DNA from: Polaromonas sp. YR568
GTDB lineage: Bacteria; Pseudomonadota; Gammaproteobacteria; Burkholderiales; Burkholderiaceae_C
Assembly (NCBI RefSeq): GCF_900116715.1
Contig: NZ_FPBM01000003.1
Location: forward strand, 456,522-520,521
Direction of reading: 5' to 3'
DNA length: 64,000 nt
The notes beneath the pieces were generated by a model. That model saw only the letters and a list, made by a program, of their open reading frames with translations, was not told the DNA's origin and did not search any database. This document shows positions 34,283 through 43,270 of the stretch, piece after piece. Position 1 is the first letter of the stretch. Each line of letters opens with the position of its first letter. The position numbers were made by a program, and so were the translations under genes.

Positions 34283-35506
34283 TCAAGCAGGCCTGGGCCC
34301 ACGCCGCCAGGCCAGCAAACCGCCCAGCGCGACAGCCACCAGGGCAAATGCAGGAGCGCCCAAGGCGCCAGTCCGGTCCACCATGAGGCCGCCTGCGATG
34401 GCGCCCGTGGCAATGGCGATCTGGAACGCGGCCACCAGCAAGCCGCCCGCGGCCTCTGCCTGGTCGGGTGCGGCACGGACTATCCAGGTCTGGAAGCCGA
34501 CCGGAAACGCGCCGAACGCAAATCCCCACAGCGTCACGGCCACAGCGGCGACCACAAAAGAGCCGCCGCCCACAAGCAGCGCAGCCGCCAGCACGGCAAT
34601 CATTACGCTGCCGGCGACGATCGCATGCCGTTCACTGCGCCCGGCCAGCCAGCCCCCCGCGAAGTTGCCGAAGAAACCGCCGATGCCGTAACCCAGCAGC
34701 ACAGCAGAAATCGATGCCACAGACAGTTTCGTCACATCTTCAAGCACGGGCCTGATATAGGTGAAGCCCGCGAAGTGGCCGGAGATCACCAGCAGCACCG
34801 CCAGCAGCGCAATGCGCACCGGCCCCCGTGTGAGCAGATCTCGCAGTCCCTTCAGGCTGGCCTGGTCGCGTGGCGGCAAGGCCGGCAACGCGACCAGCTG
34901 CACGACGAAAGCGACCAGGCCGACGACGCCAGCCGCCACAAAAGCGCTGCGCCATCCCCACAGGTCACCCATCCACGCGCCTATGGGCGCCGCACAGACA
35001 GTGGCAACGGACACGCCGGTCAACACCAGCGACATCGCGCGCGGAAAAAGCCGTTCGGGCACCAGGCGCATGGCCAGTGCCGCCGCCATCGACCAGAAGC
35101 CACCCAGCGCGATGCCGAGCACCACGCGCGCGACCAGCAATACCGAGAGCGATGCGGCTGTCGCAGCCAGCAGATTGGAGACAAACAACAAGGCGGTGAG
35201 CGCCAGCAGCACCCGCTTGCGGTCAAAGCGCGCCGTCAGCAGCGGGATGGTGGGCGCGGCCACCGCACCGACCAGCGCCGTGGCCGTGACGGCCTGGCCC
35301 GCAGCGCCCGCCGTGACATGAAGATCGGCCGCCATGGCGGTCAGCAGGCTGGCCGGCAAAAATTCGGCTGTGACCAGGCCAAACACACCGAGTGAAAGAG
35401 ACGCGACCGCCGGCCAGAGCGCAGCGGTCTCGCCGGACGGACCGTTGGCGGGCGTTACGCCGGCGGCCAGCGGATCGAGGCAGGCAGAAGAGGAAGTAGA
35501 TGACAT
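34283..35506 (-). CDS. MFS transporter, drug:H+ antiporter-1 type (NepI/YdhP-like)
   Basis: 407 residues with 12 predicted membrane helices. LTARFDRKRVLLALTALLF between helices 2 and 3 is the MFS motif A region, and PERLFPRAMSLVLTGVSVATVCAAPIGAWMGD resembles motif C of efflux pumps. It likely exports a small organic compound. It is divergent from the AraC regulator at 35585 (78-bp spacer), which probably controls it and the following oxidoreductase. Confidence 0.9.
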   Translation of the reverse strand: MSSTSSSACLDPLAAGVTPANGPSGETAALWPAVASLSLGVFGLVTAEFLPASLLTAMAADLHVTAGAAGQAVTATALVGAVAAPTIPLLTARFDRKRVLLALTALLFVSNLLAATAASLSVLLVARVVLGIALGGFWSMAAALAMRLVPERLFPRAMSLVLTGVSVATVCAAPIGAWMGDLWGWRSAFVAAGVVGLVAFVVQLVALPALPPRDQASLKGLRDLLTRGPVRIALLAVLLVISGHFAGFTYIRPVLEDVTKLSVASISAVLLGYGIGGFFGNFAGGWLAGRSERHAIVAGSVMIAVLAAALLVGGGSFVVAAVAVTLWGFAFGAFPVGFQTWIVRAAPDQAEAAGGLLVAAFQIAIATGAIAGGLMVDRTGALGAPAFALVAVALGGLLAWRRGPRPA

Positions 35507-35584
35507 GGAATGTGAAGCCTTGTTGAGGACAGGGTTGCCAGCTTAGGCCTAGCATCGACAGCTTTCCATGGCGAAAGAGCCGAA

Positions 35585-36586
35585 ATGCTTGACGATTCCT
35601 CCAGAACTTTCATGCCCGTCGTTCAGCCCCCTCAGGCAGCAGGAGGCCTTCCCGCCGCAGGGCCCGACCCGCTGACCAAAATCCTGCTGGGCCTGCGCCT
35701 GGACGGCATCGAGTACGGCCGCTGCCTGCTGCATGCGCCCTGGGCGATTTCCTTTGCGGCGCAACCCACCGCACGTTTTCATTTTTTTGCCAGCGGCGAT
35801 GGCTGGATGCGCACACCGCAGTCCGGGTGGATGGAACTGAAAGCCGGTGACGCCGTGCTGCTGCCGCGCGGCACGGCCCACACCCTGGCCAGCTCACCTG
35901 AAGTGCCGCCGGTAGAGCTCGCGACCTTTGACCGCGAGCGCGTCGCCGACGACATCTACCTGTTGAGGGACGGTACTCAGGCAGGGCAAGCACCCTCCCA
36001 CGTCATGTTCTGCGGCAGCATGAAGTTCAATCTCGATCCCCTGCACCCCTTGCTGACCATGATGCCGGAGGTGATACGCGCCGGCGACCTGGCCCAGCGC
36101 GACCCGGGCGTGCCCCTGCTGCTGGATGCGATGGAGCGTGAAGCCTCGCTCAACCGCATAGGCGCCTGCGGCATCCTGGCCCGCATGGCCGATGTGCTCG
36201 CCGCGAGCATCATCCGCGCCTGGGTGGAATGCGCCTGCAGCGATTCGACAGGCTGGATCACCGCGCTGCGCTCGCCCGGCGTCGGCAAGGTGCTGGCCGC
36301 CATTCACGCATCGCCCGAGCAGGACTGGAGCGTGCCGGAGTTGGCCAACATCATGGGTGCATCGCGATCAAGTTTTGCCCAGGCATTCAAGGAATCGGTA
36401 GGCGAAAGCCCGGCCAAGTACGTGGCCCGCATTCGCATGTTCCAGGCCCGCAGCTGGATTGCGCAAGACGGCATGCGCGTGACTACCGCCGCCGACCGGC
36501 TGGGCTTTGACTCAGAGGCTTCGTTCAGCCGGGCGTTCAAACGTGTCATCGGCCACCCGCCCAGCAAGGCACGCAGTGCCATGTGA
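35585..36586 (+). CDS. AraC-family regulator with cupin_6 sensor domain
   Basis: 333 residues. The N-terminal cupin (residues about 40-200) has ISFAAQPTARFHFFASGDGWMR and GDAVLLPRGTAHTL. Two helix-turn-helix motifs lie at the C-terminus: IMGASRSSFAQAFKESVGESPAKYV and AADRLGFDSEASFSRAFKRVIGHPP. The start at 35585 has a GAAAGAG upstream; ATG 35612 is an alternative. It faces the MFS operon across 78 bp. Confidence 0.9.
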   Translation: MLDDSSRTFMPVVQPPQAAGGLPAAGPDPLTKILLGLRLDGIEYGRCLLHAPWAISFAAQPTARFHFFASGDGWMRTPQSGWMELKAGDAVLLPRGTAHTLASSPEVPPVELATFDRERVADDIYLLRDGTQAGQAPSHVMFCGSMKFNLDPLHPLLTMMPEVIRAGDLAQRDPGVPLLLDAMEREASLNRIGACGILARMADVLAASIIRAWVECACSDSTGWITALRSPGVGKVLAAIHASPEQDWSVPELANIMGASRSSFAQAFKESVGESPAKYVARIRMFQARSWIAQDGMRVTTAADRLGFDSEASFSRAFKRVIGHPPSKARSAM

Positions 36587-36596
36587 GCAAGGCTTG

Positions 36597-37499
36597 TTAG
36601 TGCGCTGAAACCCGATCCGCCTGGCGAAGCGATTCGGTCAGGTACTCGCCAAAGGCCCGCGCAGAAGGCTTGGCGGCCCGCCCGGCCGGAAACACGGCGT
36701 GAAGTTCAACCGAGTCCATCGTCCAGTCGGCCAGCACCTGCACCAGTGCGCCGCTTGCCAGTTCGCTGCCGCATCCCCACAGTGATGTCGATGCGATACC
36801 CAATCCGGAAGACGCCGCGGCAATAGCCCCTTCATTGGTGGAACTCGTGAGCCGGCCGTCAATCCGGATGGATGTGGCTCGCCCGTCCTTGCGAAAAGTC
36901 CAGGCCCGACCGGAGCCCACCGGCCCGGCTATCACCGAATGATTCGCAAGCTGGGCGGGAGCATCTGGAACGCCATGACTGCGCAGGTAAGACGGTGAGG
37001 CCACCAGCAAATTGCCGATCGCGCCCAGCCGGCGCGCCATGGCAGTTGAATTCGCCAGCGTGCCAAAGCGCAGCGCCACATCGACGCCTTCGCTCACCAG
37101 TTCCTGACGCTGGTCATTCATGAGCAACTCAATGCGTAGCGCCGGATGCGCGTCCATAAATGCGGGCAGCCGTGGAATCAGCTCACGCACGGCAAAGCTC
37201 GATGACACACCGACGCGCAGCACACCCGTCAGTTCGCCCGTGCCCCGGGCGGCTTGGTCGGCCTCTTCCAGCGCGGCAAGTATCAGCTCGACCCGGGCCA
37301 GATAGTCGGTTCCCGCCTCCGTCAGCGTGACGGCTCGCGTGGTGCGCGTCAGCAGCGCCACGCCCAGTTCCTTCTCCAGCATGGAGACGATGCGCGACGC
37401 GGAAGGCTGCGTGAGGCCAAGCTCACGCCCGGCACGCGAGAAGCTCCCGGTCTGGGCGACACGGCAGAAAAGGCGCAGGGAAAGGATACGGTCACTCAT
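36597..37499 (-). CDS. LysR-family transcriptional regulator
   Basis: 300 residues. HTH: LRLFCRVAQTGSFSRAGRELGLTQPSASRIVSMLEKELGVALL. The effector domain starts near LRVGVSSSFAVRELIPRLPAF. It is divergent from the SDR gene at 37688; the palindrome ATTTGCAAAT (37503-37512) lies immediately upstream of its start codon and could serve in autoregulation. Confidence 0.92.
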   Translation of the reverse strand: MSDRILSLRLFCRVAQTGSFSRAGRELGLTQPSASRIVSMLEKELGVALLTRTTRAVTLTEAGTDYLARVELILAALEEADQAARGTGELTGVLRVGVSSSFAVRELIPRLPAFMDAHPALRIELLMNDQRQELVSEGVDVALRFGTLANSTAMARRLGAIGNLLVASPSYLRSHGVPDAPAQLANHSVIAGPVGSGRAWTFRKDGRATSIRIDGRLTSSTNEGAIAAASSGLGIASTSLWGCGSELASGALVQVLADWTMDSVELHAVFPAGRAAKPSARAFGEYLTESLRQADRVSAH

Positions 37500-37502
37500 T
37501 TG

Positions 37503-37512
37503 ATTTGCAAAT
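37503..37512. promoter_or_regulatory. palindrome ATTTGCAAAT next to a LysR start
   Basis: A perfect 10-bp palindrome four bases upstream of the LysR start codon; a half-like GGCAAATAAA recurs about 40 bp further into the spacer. Candidate LysR autoregulatory site in the 188-bp LysR/SDR spacer. Confidence 0.4.
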
Positions 37513-37687
37513 ATATCTTATCCGCGAAGAGGCTCTAGTGCCGTATTGGCAAATAAACGATATTTCACTTCACCACGGTTTGATGCGGGCCGCCAGTCTC
37601 AGTCTGGCTACCCCCGCCGGCAACACATCGACGTCAGGCCGTGTACTTCGAGCAATAGAAACTTCAGGAAAGAAAGCAATCAGCACC

Positions 37688-38437
37688 ATGAGCAAGTTAA
37701 CTGGAAAAATCGCCGTCGTCACTGGCGGCAGCAGCGGCATCGGCCTGGCAACCGCCAAACGGTTTGTGGCCGAAGGCGCCAAGGTGGCCATTACCGGCCG
37801 CAACCAGAAGGCCCTGGACGAGGCAACCCGCGAACTGGGCCCGTCGGCCATTGGCGTTCAGGGCGATGTCTCAAGCGTTCAGGACCTTGACCGCATCTTC
37901 AAGACCGTAGGCGCCCAACTCGGCAAAGTCGATGCGCTGGTGATCAACGCAGGGGTCTACGTTCTGGGGCCGGTGGCGGAGTTCACCGAAGCGCAGTTTG
38001 ACAAGGTAAGCGACATCAACTTCAAGGGCGCTTTCTTCAGCGTTCAAAAAGCCTTGCCGGTTCTCAAGGACGGCGCCTCCATCGTTCTGATCTCTTCGAC
38101 CGTCAATGGCAAGGGCATTCCCAACCATGCAGCCTATTCGGCCACCAAAGCAGCCGTTCGCTCCCTGGCGCGCAGCTTCTCGGCGGATCTGTTGAGCCGG
38201 AACATCCGGGTCAACTCATTGGCCCCCGGGCCGGTCGATACGCCCGTCTTCACCACCGTGACAAGCAACGCGGATGAAGCCAAAGCCATGGCCGCCGCCA
38301 TGGGCGACTTCGCGCCGGTTAAAAGGCTGGGCAGGCCGGAAGAGATTGCAGCCGCTGCGCTGTTCCTCGTATCCGACGAGTCCGCCTTCATGCTGGGAAC
38401 GGAAATCCTGGTGGACGGTGGCGTGAGAGATCTTTGA
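37688..38437 (+). CDS. SDR-family oxidoreductase
   Basis: 249 residues from ATG 37688, where the family N-terminus MSKLTGKIAVVTGGSSGIG begins; the extended frame to 37505 is not needed. NAGVYVLGP, the catalytic Ser in ISSTVNG, and YSATKAAVRSLAR are all present. The stretch PGPVDTPVFTTVTSNADEA is of note because a degraded relative of it lies at 58255-58325. Probably controlled by the divergent LysR protein; the substrate is unknown. Confidence 0.92.
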   Translation: MSKLTGKIAVVTGGSSGIGLATAKRFVAEGAKVAITGRNQKALDEATRELGPSAIGVQGDVSSVQDLDRIFKTVGAQLGKVDALVINAGVYVLGPVAEFTEAQFDKVSDINFKGAFFSVQKALPVLKDGASIVLISSTVNGKGIPNHAAYSATKAAVRSLARSFSADLLSRNIRVNSLAPGPVDTPVFTTVTSNADEAKAMAAAMGDFAPVKRLGRPEEIAAAALFLVSDESAFMLGTEILVDGGVRDL

Positions 38438-38446
38438 TTTAGATCT

Positions 38447-38468
38447 CTGGTGGTGGATGCACCACCAG
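38447..38468. terminator. hairpin between convergent SDR and flavoprotein genes
   Basis: A perfect 9-bp stem CTGGTGGTG / CACCACCAG with GATG loop lies 10 nt after the SDR stop and 11 nt before the end of the convergent gene. It fits a bidirectional transcription barrier, though T-tracts are poor. Confidence 0.55.
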
Positions 38469-38478
38469 GCTTCGCGCG

Positions 38479-39441
38479 CTATACAGCCCTTAGCGCCGGC
38501 AGCACACTGTTCGCAAACATCCGCATTTGTTTCAGCGCCTGCGCGTTATCAAGCAAGCCATTGCCGTTAAAAACGCAGCGCAGGTGGCCAATGCCTGTGC
38601 TTTCGCGCAGCGCCATGATCTGGGCGTGGCAGGCGTCGGGCGTGCCGGCGATGAACTGCTCGCTCAGCATGCGGCCGGTGTCTGGCGGCGGCACCTCGTG
38701 GGCAGGCACGCCGCGCCGGCCGGCGAAATAAATGCGGCGGGCATGCAGCCGCGGCCACAGATCCTGCAGTTGCCCCTCAACCTCGGCCTGCGTCGCACCT
38801 ATGCACACGTAGCGTGCCAGGGAGCTGCGGGCGCGCAGACTGGTGCGCAATTGGCCGGACACGGCGCCAGCCTGCGCGTCGAGTTCGGCGAGTTGTTTGA
38901 TCTCGGGCGGCTCCAGGCTTAGCAGCAGCGGCAGCGCGTGGCGTACGGCCAGGCCTATGGTCTCGGGGGTGGAGCCGGCGATGTAGAGCGGCGGGTGTTC
39001 GCCGACCAGCAGCACCTCAAGCCCCGCCTCGAAGCAGGCGCGGGTGGCATCTGCAGGAATTCCAAGCGCCTGCAGGGTGGCGGGGTCGGTGCCGCGGCCC
39101 AGGCCGGCATCGAAGCGCTTGCCGCTTTGCCAGGCCAGCTGTTGCAACTCTTCGGCCAGCAGCTGAGGCTGGTGCAGCGGCAGCACCAGCACCGCCGTAC
39201 CCACGCGCAGCCGTTCAGTGCGGGCCAGCAGGGCCGAGGCGAGCAGCAAAGGCGAGGGATAGGGCCGGGCATCTGCCGTGAGGCGGAATTCACTGAACCA
39301 CACACCGTCAAAGCCCAGGCGGTCTGCCTCTTCAAACAGCGCGAAGAACGCGCGTGTATCGCCGTGGGTGGCATCGCGCGTCCAGCCCGCCAGGTCTATG
39401 CGCATCGCCGGCAGGCGCTGCGGGGGCAGCGACGCTGTCAT
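38479..39441 (-). CDS. LLM-class (luciferase-like) flavin-dependent oxidoreductase in the B12 operon
   Basis: 320 residues, bacterial-luciferase-like TIM barrel. Features are ADRLGFDGVWFSEFRLTADARPYPSPLLLASALLART, LRVGTAVLVLPLHQP and FDAGLGRGTDPATLQALGI, which place it in the F420/FMN monooxygenase superfamily. It begins 4 nt after the stop of the CbiX-ferredoxin gene (GAGA upstream), so it is the sixth and last gene of the riboswitch-led operon. No known role in cobalamin uptake exists for this family; it could receive electrons from the ferredoxin domain next door. Function unknown. Confidence 0.85.
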   Translation of the reverse strand: MTASLPPQRLPAMRIDLAGWTRDATHGDTRAFFALFEEADRLGFDGVWFSEFRLTADARPYPSPLLLASALLARTERLRVGTAVLVLPLHQPQLLAEELQQLAWQSGKRFDAGLGRGTDPATLQALGIPADATRACFEAGLEVLLVGEHPPLYIAGSTPETIGLAVRHALPLLLSLEPPEIKQLAELDAQAGAVSGQLRTSLRARSSLARYVCIGATQAEVEGQLQDLWPRLHARRIYFAGRRGVPAHEVPPPDTGRMLSEQFIAGTPDACHAQIMALRESTGIGHLRCVFNGNGLLDNAQALKQMRMFANSVLPALRAV

Positions 39442-39445
39442 GCGT

Positions 39446-40246
39446 TCATCTCAGGGTCTGCTTGCCGGGCAGCGGCAAATAGGCCAGGTCTGCCGCGACC
39501 TCGCCGCGCAGCAAGTGCGACTCGATGATGCGGTTAACGCCGGCTTCGTCCACCCCGCCGTACCACGTGCCTTCGGGAAACACCTGCACCACCGGCGCGA
39601 GGTTGCACGGCCCGAGGCAGCTGGTGCGGGCGCTCATCATGCCCTCGCCGGCGTTACGCAGGTCCAGCCGCTTTTGCTCATTGCGCAGATGGCCCCATGT
39701 CTGCGCTGCGCCTGCGTGGTTGCAGGGCCCGCCCTGACAGACGAGGACGCGGCGCTTTTGCGGCGGGATCACCGAGCCGCCCGGGCTGGCTGCGGCAGGG
39801 GCGCCGATCCGGGCCGCGGGCTGGCCGAGCAGGCTTTGCACCAGGGTGTCGATGGCCAGGGTGTCGCCGGGCGGGATGCAAAGGCTCACCTCGAGGCGCT
39901 GCTCGGCATCGCGCTGCCAGCGCTGCACCGCACCGCTGATCCAGCTGCGGTAGCCCGGCTCCATCGGCACCAGCAGGGGCACGATGACGATCTCGCCAGG
40001 CACACGGCCACCCATTGCATCGCCGGAGGCCAATGCGTCCATCGCTTCGCGCAGGCTGGGGCTGCCCTGCTCGCTGAAGGCATGCACAACTGCTGCAAAG
40101 CTGCTTGCCATGGCGGCCTGGGTGCGTTGGGCCAGTTCTTCCATTTCGCGCACGGCCGCGGCCGTGATGGACGCCCTGGACAAAAGAATGGCGGCGCGCA
40201 GTGGTGAGCCGCCGTGTGAGTCATCTCGTGAGTCGTCGGTATTCAT
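39446..40246 (-). CDS. fusion of a degenerate CbiX-like domain and a thioredoxin-fold [2Fe-2S] ferredoxin
   Basis: 266 residues in two domains. Residues 15-145 resemble the CbiX/SirB chelatase repeat (order of strands, SPSLREAMDALASG, EIVIVPLLV), but both metal-binding His positions are gone: GHGSRDP is replaced by LLSRASI, and the His after VPLFL by MEPGYR. Residues 160-250 are a [2Fe-2S] ferredoxin with Cys170-x4-Cys175 and Cys210-x3-Cys214 (CQGGPCNHAGA, CLGPCNLAPVV). It starts by ATGA overlap with the ATPase gene. It may bind and reduce a corrinoid rather than chelate cobalt; that is inference. Confidence 0.75.
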   Translation of the reverse strand: MNTDDSRDDSHGGSPLRAAILLSRASITAAAVREMEELAQRTQAAMASSFAAVVHAFSEQGSPSLREAMDALASGDAMGGRVPGEIVIVPLLVPMEPGYRSWISGAVQRWQRDAEQRLEVSLCIPPGDTLAIDTLVQSLLGQPAARIGAPAAASPGGSVIPPQKRRVLVCQGGPCNHAGAAQTWGHLRNEQKRLDLRNAGEGMMSARTSCLGPCNLAPVVQVFPEGTWYGGVDEAGVNRIIESHLLRGEVAADLAYLPLPGKQTLR

Positions 40247-41064
40247 GATGAGACGCTTTCAGTGGAGCTCGCTTCAACCGGAATCACATAGGGCAACCCG
40301 CCGTCGCTGCCGATGCGCGCGCCCACGCCAAAAAGCGCCTGCACATTCGCCGGCGTGAGCACCTCATTAGGTGTGCCCGCATCCAGCAGGCGGCCGGCTT
40401 GCAGCATCAGCAGCCGGTCGCAAAAGCGTGCGGCCAGGGCCAGGTCGTGAATCGCGATGACCGCGCCCGCGCCGCGCTGGCGCGACAGATCGCGCACAGT
40501 CTGCAGCGTGGCGAGCTGGTGGCGCAGGTCCAGGTCGCTGGTGGGCTCGTCCAGAAGCAGCAGGCGGCCTTGCTGCGCCAGGGCGCGGGCCAGCAGCACA
40601 CGCTGGCGTTCGCCGCCGCTGAGGTCGCTGAAGTGGCGCAGCGCCAGTGGCTCCAGCGCGAGCCGCTCGATGGCGGCCAGGGCAATGGCCTCGTCTTGCT
40701 GCGGCGAGCTGCGGCCGCGGTGCGGCAGCCTGCCGAGCAGCACCATGTCGAGCACACGCAGCGACATGCTGGGGCCGGTGTGCTGCGGCACATAGGCGAT
40801 GGTGCGGGCCAGCTCCTGGCGCGCGTAGCCGGCCAGCGCACGGCCATCGAGCAGCAGGCTGCCGCCGCTGAGCGGCCGCAAACCGGCAACGCACTTGAGC
40901 AGCGAGCTCTTGCCCGAACCGTTGGGGCCGACCAGGCCCAGCACCTCACCGGGCTTCAGCGCCAGGTCGATGCCCCGGAGCACTTCGGGCGAGGCGCGCC
41001 CGCCGTAGCGGCTGCGCAGGCCGCCGGCCTCGATCAAGGGAAAAGCCGCCGCCGTGCCACTCAT
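40243..41064 (-). CDS. btuD: vitamin B12 ABC transporter ATPase
   Basis: 273 residues from ATG 41064, which overlaps the permease stop (ATGA). Walker A GPNGSGKSS, signature LSGGERQRVLLARAL, Walker B LLLLDEPTSDLD and H-loop AIHDLALA are typical of the FecE/BtuD family. With the permease and binding protein it imports a metal-chelate, here assigned to cobalamin because of the operon's cobalamin riboswitch. It couples to the CbiX-ferredoxin gene by another ATGA. Confidence 0.9.
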   Translation of the reverse strand: MSGTAAAFPLIEAGGLRSRYGGRASPEVLRGIDLALKPGEVLGLVGPNGSGKSSLLKCVAGLRPLSGGSLLLDGRALAGYARQELARTIAYVPQHTGPSMSLRVLDMVLLGRLPHRGRSSPQQDEAIALAAIERLALEPLALRHFSDLSGGERQRVLLARALAQQGRLLLLDEPTSDLDLRHQLATLQTVRDLSRQRGAGAVIAIHDLALAARFCDRLLMLQAGRLLDAGTPNEVLTPANVQALFGVGARIGSDGGLPYVIPVEASSTESVSS

Positions 41065-42176
41065 GACGACATCTCGTTGCGCCGCGTCAGCAGCAGGTGC
41101 AGAAAGAGCGGCACGCCCAGGAAGGCCACGACGATGCCGACGGGCACCACCACCGGCGCAAACAGCAGGCGCCCGGCCATATCCGCCAGCAGCACCAGCA
41201 GTGCGCCCACCACCGCGGCAAAAGGCAGCAGGGCCCGGTGGTCGCCACCTATCAGCAGGCGCGCGATGTGCGGCGCGACCAGCCCTACAAAACCGATCAC
41301 ACCGGTAAAGCTCACGATGGCCGCGCTGCTCAGCACCGCAGCCAGCGTGATGGCGACGCGGGCGCGGGCGACCGCCACACCCAGCGAAGCAGCCACGTCG
41401 TCGCCTCCGGCGCTGAATGCATTGAGCGCACCCGCATGAGCCAGCATCACCGGTGCGCACACCAGGCAGATACCGCCGGCCACCGAGACCTCGTGCCAGG
41501 TGCGGCCGTTGAGCGAGCCGAAGGTCCAGTGCACGATGGCCGCCAGCTGCTGCTCACTGGCAAAGAATTGCAGCGCCGCGGTGAGCGCGCCAAAGAGATA
41601 GGTAAACGCCACGCCCGCCAGCACCAGCACCATGGCATTGACGCCGCGCAGCGAAGCCAGGCCCAGCACGCCGGCCGCGCACACCATGGCCGAGGCAAAG
41701 GCCAGCGCCACCGTCCACCAGGCGCCGGTGGCGGGCAGGCTGTTCCAGCCCAGCAGGATGGCGATGGAGGCGCCGAAGGCCGCAGCCGGCGAAATGCCCA
41801 GCGTGTAGGGGCTGACCAGCGGGTTGCGTGTGATGCCCTGCATGGAGACACCGGCCATAGCCAGCCCGGCGCCGCAAATCAAAGCCATGACGGTGCGCGG
41901 CAGGCGCAGTTGCATCAGCACGTTGCGCTGCGGGCCGTCGATGGCCCAGACGTCAAGACCCGGCAGCAGCGACAGCAGCTGGCGCAGCACCGTGCCCACG
42001 GGCAGCGACTGCACGCCCAGGCTGAGCGAAGCGAGCACGGCCAGGGCCAGGGCGCACAAGGCCAGCACCGCAATGCGCAGCCGGCTGGCACGCAGGCGGC
42101 CCATGGCCTGCCGCAGCGCCGCGATGGCCGGCGATGCTGCGGCCGGGACCGTGACCGTGTCGGCCATGCTGCTCAT
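41061..42176 (-). CDS. btuC: vitamin B12 ABC transporter permease
   Basis: 371 residues from ATG 42176 (ATGA overlap with the binding-protein gene). FecCD-family inner-membrane protein with about ten helices. LRLPRTVMALICGAGLAMAGVSMQGITRNPLVSPYTLGIS and GFVGLVAPHIARLLIGGDHRALLPFAAVVGALLVLLAD are the signature stretches. It is BtuC by operon context; a siderophore permease would look the same. Confidence 0.9.
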   Translation of the reverse strand: MSSMADTVTVPAAASPAIAALRQAMGRLRASRLRIAVLALCALALAVLASLSLGVQSLPVGTVLRQLLSLLPGLDVWAIDGPQRNVLMQLRLPRTVMALICGAGLAMAGVSMQGITRNPLVSPYTLGISPAAAFGASIAILLGWNSLPATGAWWTVALAFASAMVCAAGVLGLASLRGVNAMVLVLAGVAFTYLFGALTAALQFFASEQQLAAIVHWTFGSLNGRTWHEVSVAGGICLVCAPVMLAHAGALNAFSAGGDDVAASLGVAVARARVAITLAAVLSSAAIVSFTGVIGFVGLVAPHIARLLIGGDHRALLPFAAVVGALLVLLADMAGRLLFAPVVVPVGIVVAFLGVPLFLHLLLTRRNEMSS

Positions 42177-43270
42177 GCCTGGCCCTTCACGCTGGCCAGT
42201 GAATACCAGTAGCCGCGTTGCGCCGCCACACCCTGGAAGTCTTTCAACCACGTGCCCATGACGGCCTGCGGATCAATGCCGGCCATGCGCTCGGGATGCA
42301 GCCACTGCGCGATCTGCAGCGCGCCGGTGATCTTGGAGCAGCCCGAGGCGAGGTAGTAGCTGAGGTGGTAAATCTGGCCGCGCCGCAGGGCCGGCGTGCC
42401 CTGCAGGCCGGGCCGCGCGGCCAGCTTGCCAAGCAGGTCGGCCGAGAAGGCGCGCGGGTGCGGCAGGTACTGGCCGGGCTGCAGCTTGATGACGGCATCG
42501 GGCCGGCGCGCCTGCACTTCTTCGGGGTCGACCTCAAAGTTCTGCACGTTGCCGCGCGGCGAGATACCGCCGGCAAGCTGGATGTCGCCGAAGACATTGA
42601 CGCCGCCGCCGGTCTCAATCATGTCGTGCCAACCTGAGCCCTGCAGCACGGTCTTGTAGTTGCCGACTTCCTCGAAGTACACACGTTTGGGCGTGACGCC
42701 CTGCAGCCGGCTGCGCAAGGTGTCGCGCCAGTGGCGGTAAAAGGCGTTGAGGCGCGCGGCCCGCTCAGGCTGGTAAAAAAGCCGGCCGAGCAGTGTGACG
42801 TTCCACTCATGCTTGAGCAAGTCCCACCCTGTGACGATGATGACCGGAATGCCGAAAGGCTTGAGCACCTCCGCGGCTTTTTTCCAGTCGCTGTTGCGCG
42901 GCATGAAAACGGCGTCGGCCTGCATGCCGACAATGGCCTCGTAATTGAGGCTGGACTGGCCGCTGCCCGCCAGCATGCCGGGGGTGACGCCGGGCCAGTA
43001 GTCGGGGTACTTGCTGCCGTCGAAGTCCACGCCCACAACCGCCGGCATGGCGCCGATGGCGCGGATGAACTCCGTTGTGTAACGGTTAAAAACCACCACA
43101 CGTTTGAGCGGCAGCGTGACTTCCACACTGCGGCCCAGATCGTCTGTGATGACCGTAGCCGCCCCGCCCTGGGCCAACGCGGGGCCAGCCAGCCAGGCGG
43201 CGCCCGCCGACCCCAGCGCCCGTAGCAGCGCCCGCCGGCCGCCGGAGCCGGCGTTCCGGTCAGAACGCAT
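42173..43270 (-). CDS. btuF: periplasmic corrinoid/B12-binding protein
   Basis: 365 residues from ATG 43270, which overlaps the end of btuB by 11 bases. The N-terminus has twin arginines (GGRRALLRALGSAGAAWLAGPALA), suggesting Tat or Sec export. The type III binding fold shows VITDDLGRSVEVTLPLKRVVVFN and the two lobe helices. It delivers the ligand to BtuCD. Tat export would be unusual for a BtuF and may reflect a folded or cofactor-bound form; this is a guess. Confidence 0.85.
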   Translation of the reverse strand: MRSDRNAGSGGRRALLRALGSAGAAWLAGPALAQGGAATVITDDLGRSVEVTLPLKRVVVFNRYTTEFIRAIGAMPAVVGVDFDGSKYPDYWPGVTPGMLAGSGQSSLNYEAIVGMQADAVFMPRNSDWKKAAEVLKPFGIPVIIVTGWDLLKHEWNVTLLGRLFYQPERAARLNAFYRHWRDTLRSRLQGVTPKRVYFEEVGNYKTVLQGSGWHDMIETGGGVNVFGDIQLAGGISPRGNVQNFEVDPEEVQARRPDAVIKLQPGQYLPHPRAFSADLLGKLAARPGLQGTPALRRGQIYHLSYYLASGCSKITGALQIAQWLHPERMAGIDPQAVMGTWLKDFQGVAAQRGYWYSLASVKGQA

